64,000 bases of DNA from assembly GCA_963806495.1 (NCBI GenBank), contig CAWDYA010000006.1, positions 124,001-188,000 of the forward strand, written 5' to 3'. Under the pieces are notes generated by a model. The model did no database searches. It saw nothing but the letters and a program-made list of their open reading frames with translations, and was not told the origin of the DNA. Below are positions 17,099 to 25,012 of the stretch, piece after piece. Position 1 is the first letter of the stretch. Every line of letters starts with the position of its first letter. The DNA is from CAWDYA01 sp963806495. GTDB taxonomy: Bacteria > Acidobacteriota > Polarisedimenticolia > JACPZX01 > DASXTC01. A program made the translations under genes and the position numbers.

Positions 17099-18993
17099 GC
17101 CGGCCTTCTGGGCGGGAGAACGACGCGCCGGTCGACGCGGAGGAACTGGTCGCCGCCGATGACTCGATCATCGGGCGGGCCCTGCGCTGGTCGCTGGTCC
17201 TGCTGCTGACCGCCGGCGTGGTCGCGGCGGCGGCGCTTTTTCTGGCGCGCCGTCCGCAGCCGGCCGCCCCCACCACGGAGATCGAGGCCGACGCGCCCGA
17301 GTCCGTCGTGCCCGTCTCCGACCCACCGATCGTCGGGTTCACGGACATCACGGAGCAGGCCGGCATTCGCTTCAAACGCACCACCGGCGGCTATGGCGAC
17401 AAGCTCCTGCCCGAGACCATGGGCGGCGGCGTGGCGTTTTTCGACTACGACAACGACGGCGACGCCGATCTGCTGCTGGTCAACAGCGCGCGATGGCCCT
17501 TTGCGAAGCCGGGCACCTATCCACCCGGCCCCGAGCCGACGAGCGCCCTGTACGTGAACGACGGTCATGGCCGCTTCACGGACCGGAGCGCCGAGAGCGG
17601 CATCGCGGCGGCCACCCGGTCCTGGTACGGCATGGGGGTCGCGGCCGGCGACTACGACGGCGACGGCTGGGTCGATCTGTTCCTGACCGCCGTCGGCCCG
17701 AATCGCCTGCTGCACAATAACCACGGCGTCTTCGAGGACGTCACGCGGCAGGCCGGCGTGGCGGGGCTCCCCTCGGAGTGGTCGACGTCGGCCGCGTTTC
17801 TCGATATCGACAACGACGGCGATCTGGACCTGTTCGTGGCCAATTACGTCCGCTGGTCCAAGGAGATCGACTTCGACGTGGACTTCCGCCTGACCGGCGT
17901 GGGCCGGGCGTTCGGCCCGCCGCAGAACTACGAGGGCACATTCCCCTATCTCTACCGCAACGACGGGAACGGCACCTTTACCGACATCTCGGAGCAGGCC
18001 GGCGTGCAGGTGAGAAACGACGCCACCGGCGAGCCGATGGCCAAAGCGCTCGGGCTCGCGCCCGTGGACGCCGACGGAGACGGCGCGATCGATCTCCTCG
18101 TGGCCAACGACACCGTCCGCAAGTTCTTCTTCCACAACCGCGGCGACGGCACATTCGAGGAGGTGGGCGAGTACTACGGGCTCGCCTACGACAACAACGG
18201 CAACGCGACCGGGGCGATGGGCACCGACGCCGGCTACCTGCGCGACGACGGGCACCTGGCGTTTCTCATCAGCAACTTCGCCAACGAGATGACGGCGCTG
18301 TACGTCGCGCAGGACGATCCTGGATCGTACGTCGACGAGGCGATCGGCGAGGGGCTCGGCGCCCCCTCGAGGCTGGCGCTCTCGTTCGGCCTGTTCATGT
18401 TCGACTATGATCTCGACGGGCGTCTGGATCTGCTGCAGGCGAACGGGCACCTCGAGGAAGCGATCAACCAGGTCGACCCCTCGCAGCACTACCGCCAGCC
18501 GGCGCAGCTCTTCTGGAACACCGGCCAGACGAGCCGGGCGGCACTGATGCAGGTTGCCGTCTCGACGGCCGGGGACCTCGGAAAGCCTATCGTCGGTCGC
18601 GGCGCATCATTCGCCGACATCGACGGTGACGGCGATCTCGACGTCATCATCACGCAGGCGTCGGACACCCCGCTCCTGCTTCGAAACGACCAGAAGACCG
18701 GGCACCACTGGCTGCGCGTCAAACTCGTCGGCGCGGGTCTCAACCGTGACGCCATCGGGGCCTGGGTGGCCGTGAAGGCCGGCGGCATCACCCGCCGCCG
18801 GCAGGTGATGCCGACACGGAGCTATCTGTCGCAGACCGAGCTGCCCGTCACGTTCGGCCTCGGCGACGCGGATCGGGTTGACGCCGTCACGGTGACCTGG
18901 CCCGACGGCAGCAAGCAGGAAATCGATGTCGGCCCGGTCGATCGGCTCCTGGTCGTGAAACAGTCTCCCACCGGAGCTTCGGCGGGGCCCTGA
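17095..18993 (+). CDS. CRTAC1/ASPIC-UnbV family FG-GAP (VCBS) propeller protein
   Basis: A 632-aa protein with one N-terminal membrane anchor (WSLVLLLTAGVVAAAALFLA, about residues 35-54). Calcium-type FG-GAP/VCBS repeats follow, rich in D-x-D-x-D-G (FFDYDNDGDADLL, AGDYDGDGWVDLF, LDIDNDGDLDLFV, PVDADGDGAIDLL, FADIDGDGDLDVI). It ends in an ASPIC/UnbV domain (HHWLRVKLVGAGLNRDAIGAWVAVKAGG to VTVTWPDGSKQEIDVG). The propeller faces the periplasm or exterior. Translation is coupled to the multihaem cytochrome-TPR gene. Function of the family is largely uncharacterised. Confidence 0.9.
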   Translation: MSRPSGRENDAPVDAEELVAADDSIIGRALRWSLVLLLTAGVVAAAALFLARRPQPAAPTTEIEADAPESVVPVSDPPIVGFTDITEQAGIRFKRTTGGYGDKLLPETMGGGVAFFDYDNDGDADLLLVNSARWPFAKPGTYPPGPEPTSALYVNDGHGRFTDRSAESGIAAATRSWYGMGVAAGDYDGDGWVDLFLTAVGPNRLLHNNHGVFEDVTRQAGVAGLPSEWSTSAAFLDIDNDGDLDLFVANYVRWSKEIDFDVDFRLTGVGRAFGPPQNYEGTFPYLYRNDGNGTFTDISEQAGVQVRNDATGEPMAKALGLAPVDADGDGAIDLLVANDTVRKFFFHNRGDGTFEEVGEYYGLAYDNNGNATGAMGTDAGYLRDDGHLAFLISNFANEMTALYVAQDDPGSYVDEAIGEGLGAPSRLALSFGLFMFDYDLDGRLDLLQANGHLEEAINQVDPSQHYRQPAQLFWNTGQTSRAALMQVAVSTAGDLGKPIVGRGASFADIDGDGDLDVIITQASDTPLLLRNDQKTGHHWLRVKLVGAGLNRDAIGAWVAVKAGGITRRRQVMPTRSYLSQTELPVTFGLGDADRVDAVTVTWPDGSKQEIDVGPVDRLLVVKQSPTGASAGP

Positions 18994-19001
18994 GGACCTC
19001 C

Positions 19002-19685
19002 TCAGTCCGGCATCGGCTCGGAGGCCGGAGCCCCGAGCACGAGCCTGACCGACACCGCGACGTTCCACACCGCCTGCGCCACGACGACCGCCGCCATCCC
19101 GTGCAGGTGCAGCCGCAGGTGACCCGTGAGCAGACCGATCACCGGAAGCGCGCCCACGGCGAAGCCCAGCACGCCGATGGCGCTCCCCCCCCGCGCCGTC
19201 CCGATCATCACGGACGACCAGAAGACGATCCCCGCCGACACGGCGATGACTCCCGCGGCCGCGAGCGCCTGATTCGATTCGAAGCAGACCCGGAGCACAG
19301 GGCCGACCGCCGCCAGGTCGGCGGCCGTCGAACCGACGTAGCGCGCGGCGAATGCAGGGACCACGAAGCCGTTCACCAGAGCCGCGCCCGTGAGCGACAG
19401 CACTCCCGCGCCGTAGAAGATCGCACCGAACCGTGCGCGTGCCAGCTTCCATCCCAGCCCCGCGGCGAACTCCAGCAGCCCGAACAGGAGGGTCCACATC
19501 GCCACGATCATCCCGGCATGAACGACCCGGGTCGTGCCCGATTCGGACGCAATCTCCGCGACAACGTCCGCGAGATCATGCGCGCTCGTCGTGGGATGCC
19601 AGGCCATGAGCAGGACGGAGGACACAGCACCCACGGCGATCGCGACCCCGGCGATGGTGTCGTTTCCCGGGTTGTTGGATGTCAT
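19002..19685 (-). CDS. Integral membrane protein, six to seven helices, unknown function
   Basis: A 227-aa very hydrophobic protein with helices including IAGVAIAVGAVSSVLLMAW, AGMIVAMWTLLFGLLEFAAGL, FYGAGVLSLTGAALVNGFVV, AAAGVIAVSAGIVFWSSVMI, VLGFAVGALPVIGLLTG and HGMAAVVVAQAVWNVAVSV. A histidine-rich loop (HLRLHLHGM) lies near the C-terminus. Its 3' end meets the CRTAC1 gene 8 bp away. No family is recognised with confidence. Confidence 0.6.
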   Translation of the reverse strand: MTSNNPGNDTIAGVAIAVGAVSSVLLMAWHPTTSAHDLADVVAEIASESGTTRVVHAGMIVAMWTLLFGLLEFAAGLGWKLARARFGAIFYGAGVLSLTGAALVNGFVVPAFAARYVGSTAADLAAVGPVLRVCFESNQALAAAGVIAVSAGIVFWSSVMIGTARGGSAIGVLGFAVGALPVIGLLTGHLRLHLHGMAAVVVAQAVWNVAVSVRLVLGAPASEPMPD

Positions 19686-20037
19686 TCGGGCCGCCTCTGT
19701 GTCGCGATCATCCTCAATACATCGATGGGGATTCTACCAGACATGATGCAAACGCATCAAAACAACCATGGCACATGCATTGCGATAGAGAAGTCATCCT
19801 AGGTCTGCGGCCACGAGGGGGGCGCACCTTGTTCTCCGGGCAGCCACATGCAACCCGTACCGCAACAACCGGTTCAGGCGGACCACTCGCAATCGTAAAG
19901 ACGCAGATTGCGAAAACGTCCTGCGTGGTTCCTCGCACCGACTGCGCCTCACCCCGCAACACTTCGCTTCTGATCCACTGTGGGATTCCACAACATCTTC
20001 TTCCCGTTTCCCCGCACCCTGACAGAGGAGGTGGACC
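19686..20037. other. Intergenic region upstream of the di-haem peroxidase
   Basis: 352 bp with no supported gene. Two inverted repeats are present. TGATGC-aaac-GCATCA spans 19744-19759. A longer one has perfect 8-bp arms, TCGCAATC (19887-19894) and GATTGCGA (19906-19913), about 125 bp before the peroxidase start. Either could be an operator; neither is followed by a T-tract. An AGGAGG-type site lies just before ATG 20038. Confidence 0.4.
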
Positions 20038-21261
20038 ATGATGAAAAGCCCATGGAACCGCATCGCCCTCGTGAGCCTCGCGGCCGCGTTGCTGGCCGGT
20101 GTCGCTCTCGCACAGGCGATGACGCTCACGCCGAAGCAGGAGCTCGGCAAGATGCTCTTCTTCGACACCAATCTTTCCGACCCGCCGGGAGAGGCGTGCG
20201 CTGCATGCCACGCCCCCGGTGTCGGATACACCGGACCGGTCGCCAGCATCAACGAGGCCGGCGCCGTCTATCCGGGCGCGGTGTCGACCCGGTTCGGCAA
20301 CCGCAAGCCGCCGGCGGCCTCCTACGCCTTCGGCCCGATCCTGCATTACGACAGCGACGACGAAGTCTGGGAGGGCGGCACCTTCTGGGACGGTCGTGCC
20401 AGCGGGTGGACGCTCGGCGACCCGCTGGCCGAGCAGGCGCAGGGACCGTTCCTCAATCCGGTCGAGCAGAACAACGCGAGCGCCTACGACGTCTGCATGA
20501 AGGTGCAGGGCTCCACCTACGCAGGGTTGTTCGAGATGGTGTGGGGACCCGGCTCGCTCGATTGCGTGAACGATCTCGACGGGACGTACGAGCGGATCGC
20601 CCGCTCGATCGCCGACTACGAACGGTCGGCCGAGGTGAACCCGTTCACCTCGAAGTACGACTACTATCTCGCCGGCATGGCCAAGCTGAGCGGCCAGGAG
20701 AAACGCGGACTGAGGCTCTTCGAGGGAAAGGCGATGTGCGCGAACTGCCATCTCAGCCAGCCCGATGAGAACGGCAATCCGCCGATGTTCACCGACTTCA
20801 CCTACGACAACCTCGGCGTCCCCAAGAACCCCCAGAACCCGTTCTACACTCAGCCGGCCTGGGTCAACCCGGACGGCGCCGCCTGGATCGACTACGGTCT
20901 GGGCGCGTTCCTCGCCGGCGCGGGGTATCCCCCCTCTGTGTACGACACCGAGATGGGCAAGCAGAAGGTCCCGACCCTGCGCAACGTCGACCTGAGGCCC
21001 GAGAAGGGGTTCGTGAAGGCGTTCGGTCACAACGGCTACTTCAAGTCGCTGCGGTCGATCGTCCACTTCTACAACACGCGGGACGTCCTGCCGACCTGCG
21101 ACATGCAGAAGAACCCGAAGGAAGGGCTCAACTGCTGGCCGCCGGCCGAAGTCTCGATGAACGTGAACCACGACGAACTGGGCGACCTGGGGCTGAACTC
21201 GAACGAGGAAGACGCACTGGTCGAGTTCCTCAAGACGCTCTCGGACGGCTATACACCGTAG
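20038..21261 (+). CDS. Di-haem cytochrome c peroxidase / MauG family protein
   Basis: A 407-aa periplasmic protein with a signal peptide (MMKSPWNRIALVSLAAALLAG to ALAQA). It has two CxxCH haem sites, CAACH at residues 54-58 and CANCH at 234-238, each in the expected half of the family fold. Conserved elements include ELGKMLFFDTNLS, FWDGRASGWTLGDPL, KRGLRLFEGKAMC and KVPTLRNVDL. The enzyme reduces hydrogen peroxide with electrons from a small cytochrome, or acts as a MauG-like oxidase. RBS GAGGAGG precedes the ATG. It is isolated from the multihaem cytochrome but in the same redox neighbourhood. Confidence 0.9.
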   Translation: MMKSPWNRIALVSLAAALLAGVALAQAMTLTPKQELGKMLFFDTNLSDPPGEACAACHAPGVGYTGPVASINEAGAVYPGAVSTRFGNRKPPAASYAFGPILHYDSDDEVWEGGTFWDGRASGWTLGDPLAEQAQGPFLNPVEQNNASAYDVCMKVQGSTYAGLFEMVWGPGSLDCVNDLDGTYERIARSIADYERSAEVNPFTSKYDYYLAGMAKLSGQEKRGLRLFEGKAMCANCHLSQPDENGNPPMFTDFTYDNLGVPKNPQNPFYTQPAWVNPDGAAWIDYGLGAFLAGAGYPPSVYDTEMGKQKVPTLRNVDLRPEKGFVKAFGHNGYFKSLRSIVHFYNTRDVLPTCDMQKNPKEGLNCWPPAEVSMNVNHDELGDLGLNSNEEDALVEFLKTLSDGYTP

Positions 21262-21331
21262 CGCGACCGCGCAATCGTCCACCGCGGGGCGCGGTCCGTC
21301 ACGGGCCGCGCCCCTTCACAAGTCATCAGAC

Positions 21332-21494
21332 GTGAAATCCTCCAGGGTTCTCGCCTGTCTGCCGCCGGCACTGCTGCTGGGCTCCGGCGCGCTCTGCGCC
21401 GGGGCCGACCTTTCGAATCTCGGACCGAATCGAGGCGCAGCGCGTCATTGAGAACGTCTATCAGGAGCACCGCATCGGCTCCTCGCGGGAGCCG
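21332..21494 (+). other. Probable signal-peptide leader of the kelch-like protein, out of frame
   Basis: From GTG 21332 the frame reads a classic export signal (KSSRVLACLPPALLLGSGALCAGADL) but then stops after 39 codons. The kelch-protein frame is also good coding sequence upstream of its first ATG (RISDRIEAQRVIENVYQEHRIGS), without a start codon. Dropping one base between about 21401 and 21416, for example from GGGG or TTT, joins the two into one secreted protein. Confidence 0.55.
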
Positions 21495-24400
21495 ATGCCC
21501 GACGACCTCCTGAGGCGACGCGTGCTCGACTACCTGAACAAGAGCGCCCTGCTCGAATCGAGATGGCGCACACCCGTCGACGCCGCCATGCTCGCTGCAG
21601 AGACGCGGCGGATCTTCCGCGACACCCGGTTTCCCGAACGTCTGCGCGAGATAGCGGACGCGCTCGGTGACGATCCGGTGCTGTTCGCCGAGTGCTTCGT
21701 CCGGCCCGTCCTGGTGGACCGCCTCGCACGCGGCTTCTTCTCACAGGACACGCGGCTGCACGCACCCCGAAGGCGTGAGGCGGAGGCGCTGCGGAGGCTC
21801 ATCGCCGACGGACAGCTGGATCCCGCAGCCGAGGACCCGCGACGCAGCGTGGCCGTCGTGACGCGAGGTGGATCGCCGGATGGAAGCCGGAGTCTCGCAC
21901 GGCGTGGCGCTGTCGGGGGGCTCTCGCTGCCCGCGCCGGCGTACGACGCCTGGCGCGAGGGACTGCCGCCGTCGCTGCGGCGGCCCGGCCCCGTCGTGGA
22001 GACGCCTGACGCATTTCTGGTGCGGACGATCCTCGAGGAGGACGAAGCGCATGGCGCCCGCGTCGCCACATGGTCCGTGCCGAAGCTCCGGTGGGAGGAC
22101 TGGTGGCCGGAGATCGAGAAGGGGCTCGACCCATACTCCGTCGTGGGGTTGGCGGACCCGTCGCTCACCCTGACATTTTCGACCTCGTCCCCGGGCGCTT
22201 GTTCAGCGGACGACACCTGGAACAACGGCTCGCTCGACGATCCGTTCGATCCCCGCCAGGGCCACTCCGCGGTTTGGACCGGCACGGAGCTGATCGTCTG
22301 GGGAGGTTTCAACGGCCGCTATCTCGCCTCCGGGGCGGCCTACGATCCTCTGACCGACACATGGCGGCCGATCACGAAGACGGGGGCGCCCACGGCCCGG
22401 TACTGGCACACCGGTCTGTGGACAGGCTCGCGAATGCTGATATGGGGAGGGAACGGCGGCACGGCGCTCGGCACGGGCGGTGTGTACGATCCGCAGAACG
22501 ACTCGTGGACACCCGTGACGACGTCGGGCGCCCCGCCGGGACGGTACCTTCACTCGTCCGTATGGACGGGACAGGAGATGCTCGTCTGGGGAGGACGCGC
22601 CGCCGGGATCACGTTGGGTGGCGGTGCGGCCTACGCGCCGGCCACCGACACGTGGCGCCCGATCACCACCGCCGGTGAACCCGCGGGCCGGTACAGTCAC
22701 ACCGCCGTGTGGACCGGCAGCCTCATGTTGGTGTGGGGCGGCAACGCCGCACAGCCTCTCGACACCGGCGGACGCTACGACCCGGTCGCCGACACATGGA
22801 GCGCGACTGCGATCGCCGCGGCTCCTGCCGGCCGCTCCGACCACCGTGCGGTCTGGACAGGAAGCGTCATGATGGTGTGGGGCGGAATCCGGAACGGCAC
22901 GGCACTTGCCAACGGTGGACGCTACGACCCGGTCGCCGACGCATGGGGCGTCGTGTCGACATCCGGCGCGCCGGCCCGCCGATTCAGCCACACCATGATC
23001 TGGGACGGCGCGCGGGTGCTGGTCTGGGGCGGCGCGGACTACGACTACCTCGACACCGGCGGACGCTACGACCCACATGCCGACACATGGCAGCCGATGT
23101 CGCCGGTGGGGGCGCCTGCGGGCCGCTACGGCCACTCGTCCACCTGGGCCGACGGGCGACTGCTCGTCTGGGGTGGGTACGACGGCGCCTATCTGGCCAC
23201 CGGAGGACGCTACGATCCCGCGCTCGATTCCTGGACGCCTACCGCCTTCACCCAGGCCCCCTCCGCACGAAGCGGCGCCGTGGCCTCCTGGTCGGGCACG
23301 CACCTGCTGGTTTGGGGCGGGTCGGGATTCACGTTTCTCGGCAGCGGGGGGCTCTACGATCCTCTCGCCGACTCGTGGAGCCCGGTCACCACGACCGGCG
23401 CGCCGGAGCCTCGAGCCGAGCACACAATCGTCTGGAGCGGCGAGCGGTTTTTCGTATGGGGCGGCTCCGACGGGCTGGCGTATGGCAACGGCGGCTCGTA
23501 CGACCCGATCGCCGACGCCTGGGCGCCGATCTCCATCGTGAACGCCCCCCTGCCCCGCTCCGGGCACACCGCGATCTGGACGGGAACGCAGATGGTCGTC
23601 TGGGGCGGCAGCGACGGGTTCCTCCCGCTCGGCGACGGCGGAATCTACGACCCTCTCGCCGACGCATGGGCACCGATCGACGTGACCGGGGCGCCACCCG
23701 CGGTGCGCGGCGCCACAGCGGTCTGGACCGGCACTCGTATGATCGTCTGGGGCGGCAGCGGCGCATCCGGGCCGGTTGCGAGCGGGGGGCGCTACGATCC
23801 GTCGGCCGACGCATGGGAACCGGTCGCCTCGAACGGGGCGCCCGCCGCGCGCACCGATCACACGGCCGTCTGGACCGGCACACGCATGCTGGTGTGGGGA
23901 GGCGTCGACGTCTCCGATCTCGGGACAGGGGGCCGCTACGATCCCCAGGCGGATTCCTGGCTGCCGATGACGACGGCGGCTGCGCCTGAGCCGCGCTCGG
24001 GACACAGCGCGGTCTGGACCGGCAGCCGGATGGTCGTCTGGGGCGGACTGGCCGCATGGTACCTGGATACGGGTGGACGCTATGACCCGACCGCCGACGC
24101 CTGGCAGCCGACATCGATGCTCGAGGCGCCTCCGGCGCGCGTCGGTCAGGCCCAGGCCTGGACCGGGGACGCGATGATGATCTGGGGCGGCTACGACGGG
24201 ACGTATCTCGGCACCGGCGGCCGCTACTGCGCCTGCGCCTCGGTGGTTTACTACCGCGACGCCGACGGAGACGGGCAGGGCGATCCGGCGACGGCCACGT
24301 CGGCCTGCACGGCTCCTTCAGGCTATGTCGCCGCCGCTGGAGACTGCAACGATGCCGACGTCTCCGTCTGGGCCGTTCCCGGTGAGGTCATCGGCATCGA

Positions 24401-24689
24401 GCTCCTCGACGGGGTCTCGCTCCGCTGGGTCGAGCCGACGGCGCCGGGCGCCTCGTCGATTCTCTATGACGTGCTGCGCAGCGAATCGCCCGGTGACTTC
24501 GCCACGGCATCCACCTGTGTCGCGTCCGGCGTTCCCTCGACAGCGGGCACCGACACGGACCTGCCCGCGGCGGGAGGGATCTTCTTCTACCTCGTCCGTG
24601 CGCTCAACGCCTGTCCGGCAGGATCGGGCCCGCTGGGCGAGACATCCGGCGGCGTGCCACGGGCCGCGCCGGCCTGCCCCGCCTCCTGA
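21495..24689 (+). CDS. Secreted kelch-like propeller protein with 14 repeats and a MopE-like metal-binding motif
   Basis: 1064 aa from ATG 21495; the true protein probably starts at the displaced signal peptide at 21332. After a helical region (residues 1-190) come fourteen consecutive repeats of about 48 residues with the pattern AVWTGxxMxVWGG, tGGRYDPxADxWxP, GAPxxRxxH, probably stacked propellers. At the C-terminus, YYRDADGDGQGDP and GDCNDADVSVWAVPGE match the Asp/Cys-rich MopE-type motif, followed by a fibronectin-III-like domain. Extracellular attachment or binding is inferred. The DNA repeats are nearly regular, so copy number may vary between strains. Its stop lies 1 bp before a MITE. 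Confidence 0.8.
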   Translation: MPDDLLRRRVLDYLNKSALLESRWRTPVDAAMLAAETRRIFRDTRFPERLREIADALGDDPVLFAECFVRPVLVDRLARGFFSQDTRLHAPRRREAEALRRLIADGQLDPAAEDPRRSVAVVTRGGSPDGSRSLARRGAVGGLSLPAPAYDAWREGLPPSLRRPGPVVETPDAFLVRTILEEDEAHGARVATWSVPKLRWEDWWPEIEKGLDPYSVVGLADPSLTLTFSTSSPGACSADDTWNNGSLDDPFDPRQGHSAVWTGTELIVWGGFNGRYLASGAAYDPLTDTWRPITKTGAPTARYWHTGLWTGSRMLIWGGNGGTALGTGGVYDPQNDSWTPVTTSGAPPGRYLHSSVWTGQEMLVWGGRAAGITLGGGAAYAPATDTWRPITTAGEPAGRYSHTAVWTGSLMLVWGGNAAQPLDTGGRYDPVADTWSATAIAAAPAGRSDHRAVWTGSVMMVWGGIRNGTALANGGRYDPVADAWGVVSTSGAPARRFSHTMIWDGARVLVWGGADYDYLDTGGRYDPHADTWQPMSPVGAPAGRYGHSSTWADGRLLVWGGYDGAYLATGGRYDPALDSWTPTAFTQAPSARSGAVASWSGTHLLVWGGSGFTFLGSGGLYDPLADSWSPVTTTGAPEPRAEHTIVWSGERFFVWGGSDGLAYGNGGSYDPIADAWAPISIVNAPLPRSGHTAIWTGTQMVVWGGSDGFLPLGDGGIYDPLADAWAPIDVTGAPPAVRGATAVWTGTRMIVWGGSGASGPVASGGRYDPSADAWEPVASNGAPAARTDHTAVWTGTRMLVWGGVDVSDLGTGGRYDPQADSWLPMTTAAAPEPRSGHSAVWTGSRMVVWGGLAAWYLDTGGRYDPTADAWQPTSMLEAPPARVGQAQAWTGDAMMIWGGYDGTYLGTGGRYCACASVVYYRDADGDGQGDPATATSACTAPSGYVAAAGDCNDADVSVWAVPGEVIGIELLDGVSLRWVEPTAPGASSILYDVLRSESPGDFATASTCVASGVPSTAGTDTDLPAAGGIFFYLVRALNACPAGSGPLGETSGGVPRAAPACPAS

Positions 24690-24690
24690 C

Positions 24691-24845
24691 GGAAAATGCC
24701 CCCCACTGGTGTGAAGATGCCCGTAGCCAGCCTCGCCCACCGCGCACTCCCCGGCGGGCGGCGCCGGGGACAGAAGAACCACTGCAAGACGCTGGAAGAA
24801 GACATCTTGAACCAGGTTTCTTCACACCAGTGGGGGGCATTTTCC
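24691..24845. mobile_element. 155-bp MITE with 27-bp perfect terminal inverted repeats
   Basis: The ends 24691-24717 and 24819-24845 are exact reverse complements over 27 bp (outer bases GGAAAATGCCCCCCACTGG). They match the terminal repeats of the IS element at 61705-63002 except near the CACTGG/CATGGT step. The interior codes for nothing and contains a hairpin, CCCCGGCG (24749-24756) with CGCCGGGG (24762-24769). It is therefore a non-autonomous derivative mobilised by that IS family. No target-site duplication is visible. It fills the space between the kelch gene stop and the tRNA promoter. Confidence 0.8.
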
Positions 24846-24849
24846 TTTC

Positions 24850-24879
24850 TTGACCGCGCGCCGGGCATTGCCCTACAGT
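24850..24879 (+). promoter_or_regulatory. Promoter of tRNA-Gln and glnS
   Basis: TTGACC (24850-24855) and TACAGT (24874-24879) have an 18-bp spacer, starting about 5 bp after the MITE. Transcription would begin near 24886, 25 nt before the tRNA. Confidence 0.5.
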
Positions 24880-24910
24880 AGTGCGTTCGTCGGCCCTTGA
24901 GGCACCTGGT

Positions 24911-24985
24911 GGGGCGTAGCCAAATGGTAAGGCAGCGGACTCTGGATCCGCCATCTGGAGGTTCGAGCCCTCCCGCCCCAGCCAC
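24911..24985 (+). tRNA. tRNA-Gln, anticodon CTG, CCA encoded
   Basis: The cloverleaf is complete. Acceptor TGGGGCG (24911-24917) pairs with CGCCCCA (24975-24981). The anticodon stem is GCGGA/TCCGC with loop CTCTGGA, giving anticodon CTG (24943-24945). The T-arm has GGAGG-TTCGAGC-CCTCC. Discriminator G (24982) is followed by genomic CCA (24983-24985). It reads CAG codons. It lies 27 bp before the gene of its own charging enzyme, glnS, on the same strand. Confidence 0.97.
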
Positions 24986-25012
24986 CCGACGCAAACCGCC
25001 CCGAGGGCGCCC

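Noticed and set aside
19744..19759. TGATGC-aaac-GCATCA as a terminator
   Set aside because: The stem is only 6 bp, has no T-tract, and lies upstream rather than downstream of genes on either strand; kept only as a possible operator.
22203..24005. A 600-codon minus-strand frame across the kelch repeats
   Set aside because: It mirrors the regular repeats of the sense gene and is rich in Arg/Pro/Gly; it is a shadow.
24691..24845. The inverted repeat as a simple transcription terminator
   Set aside because: The arms are 27 bp, separated by about 100 bp, and match the ends of an IS element; no T-tract follows.
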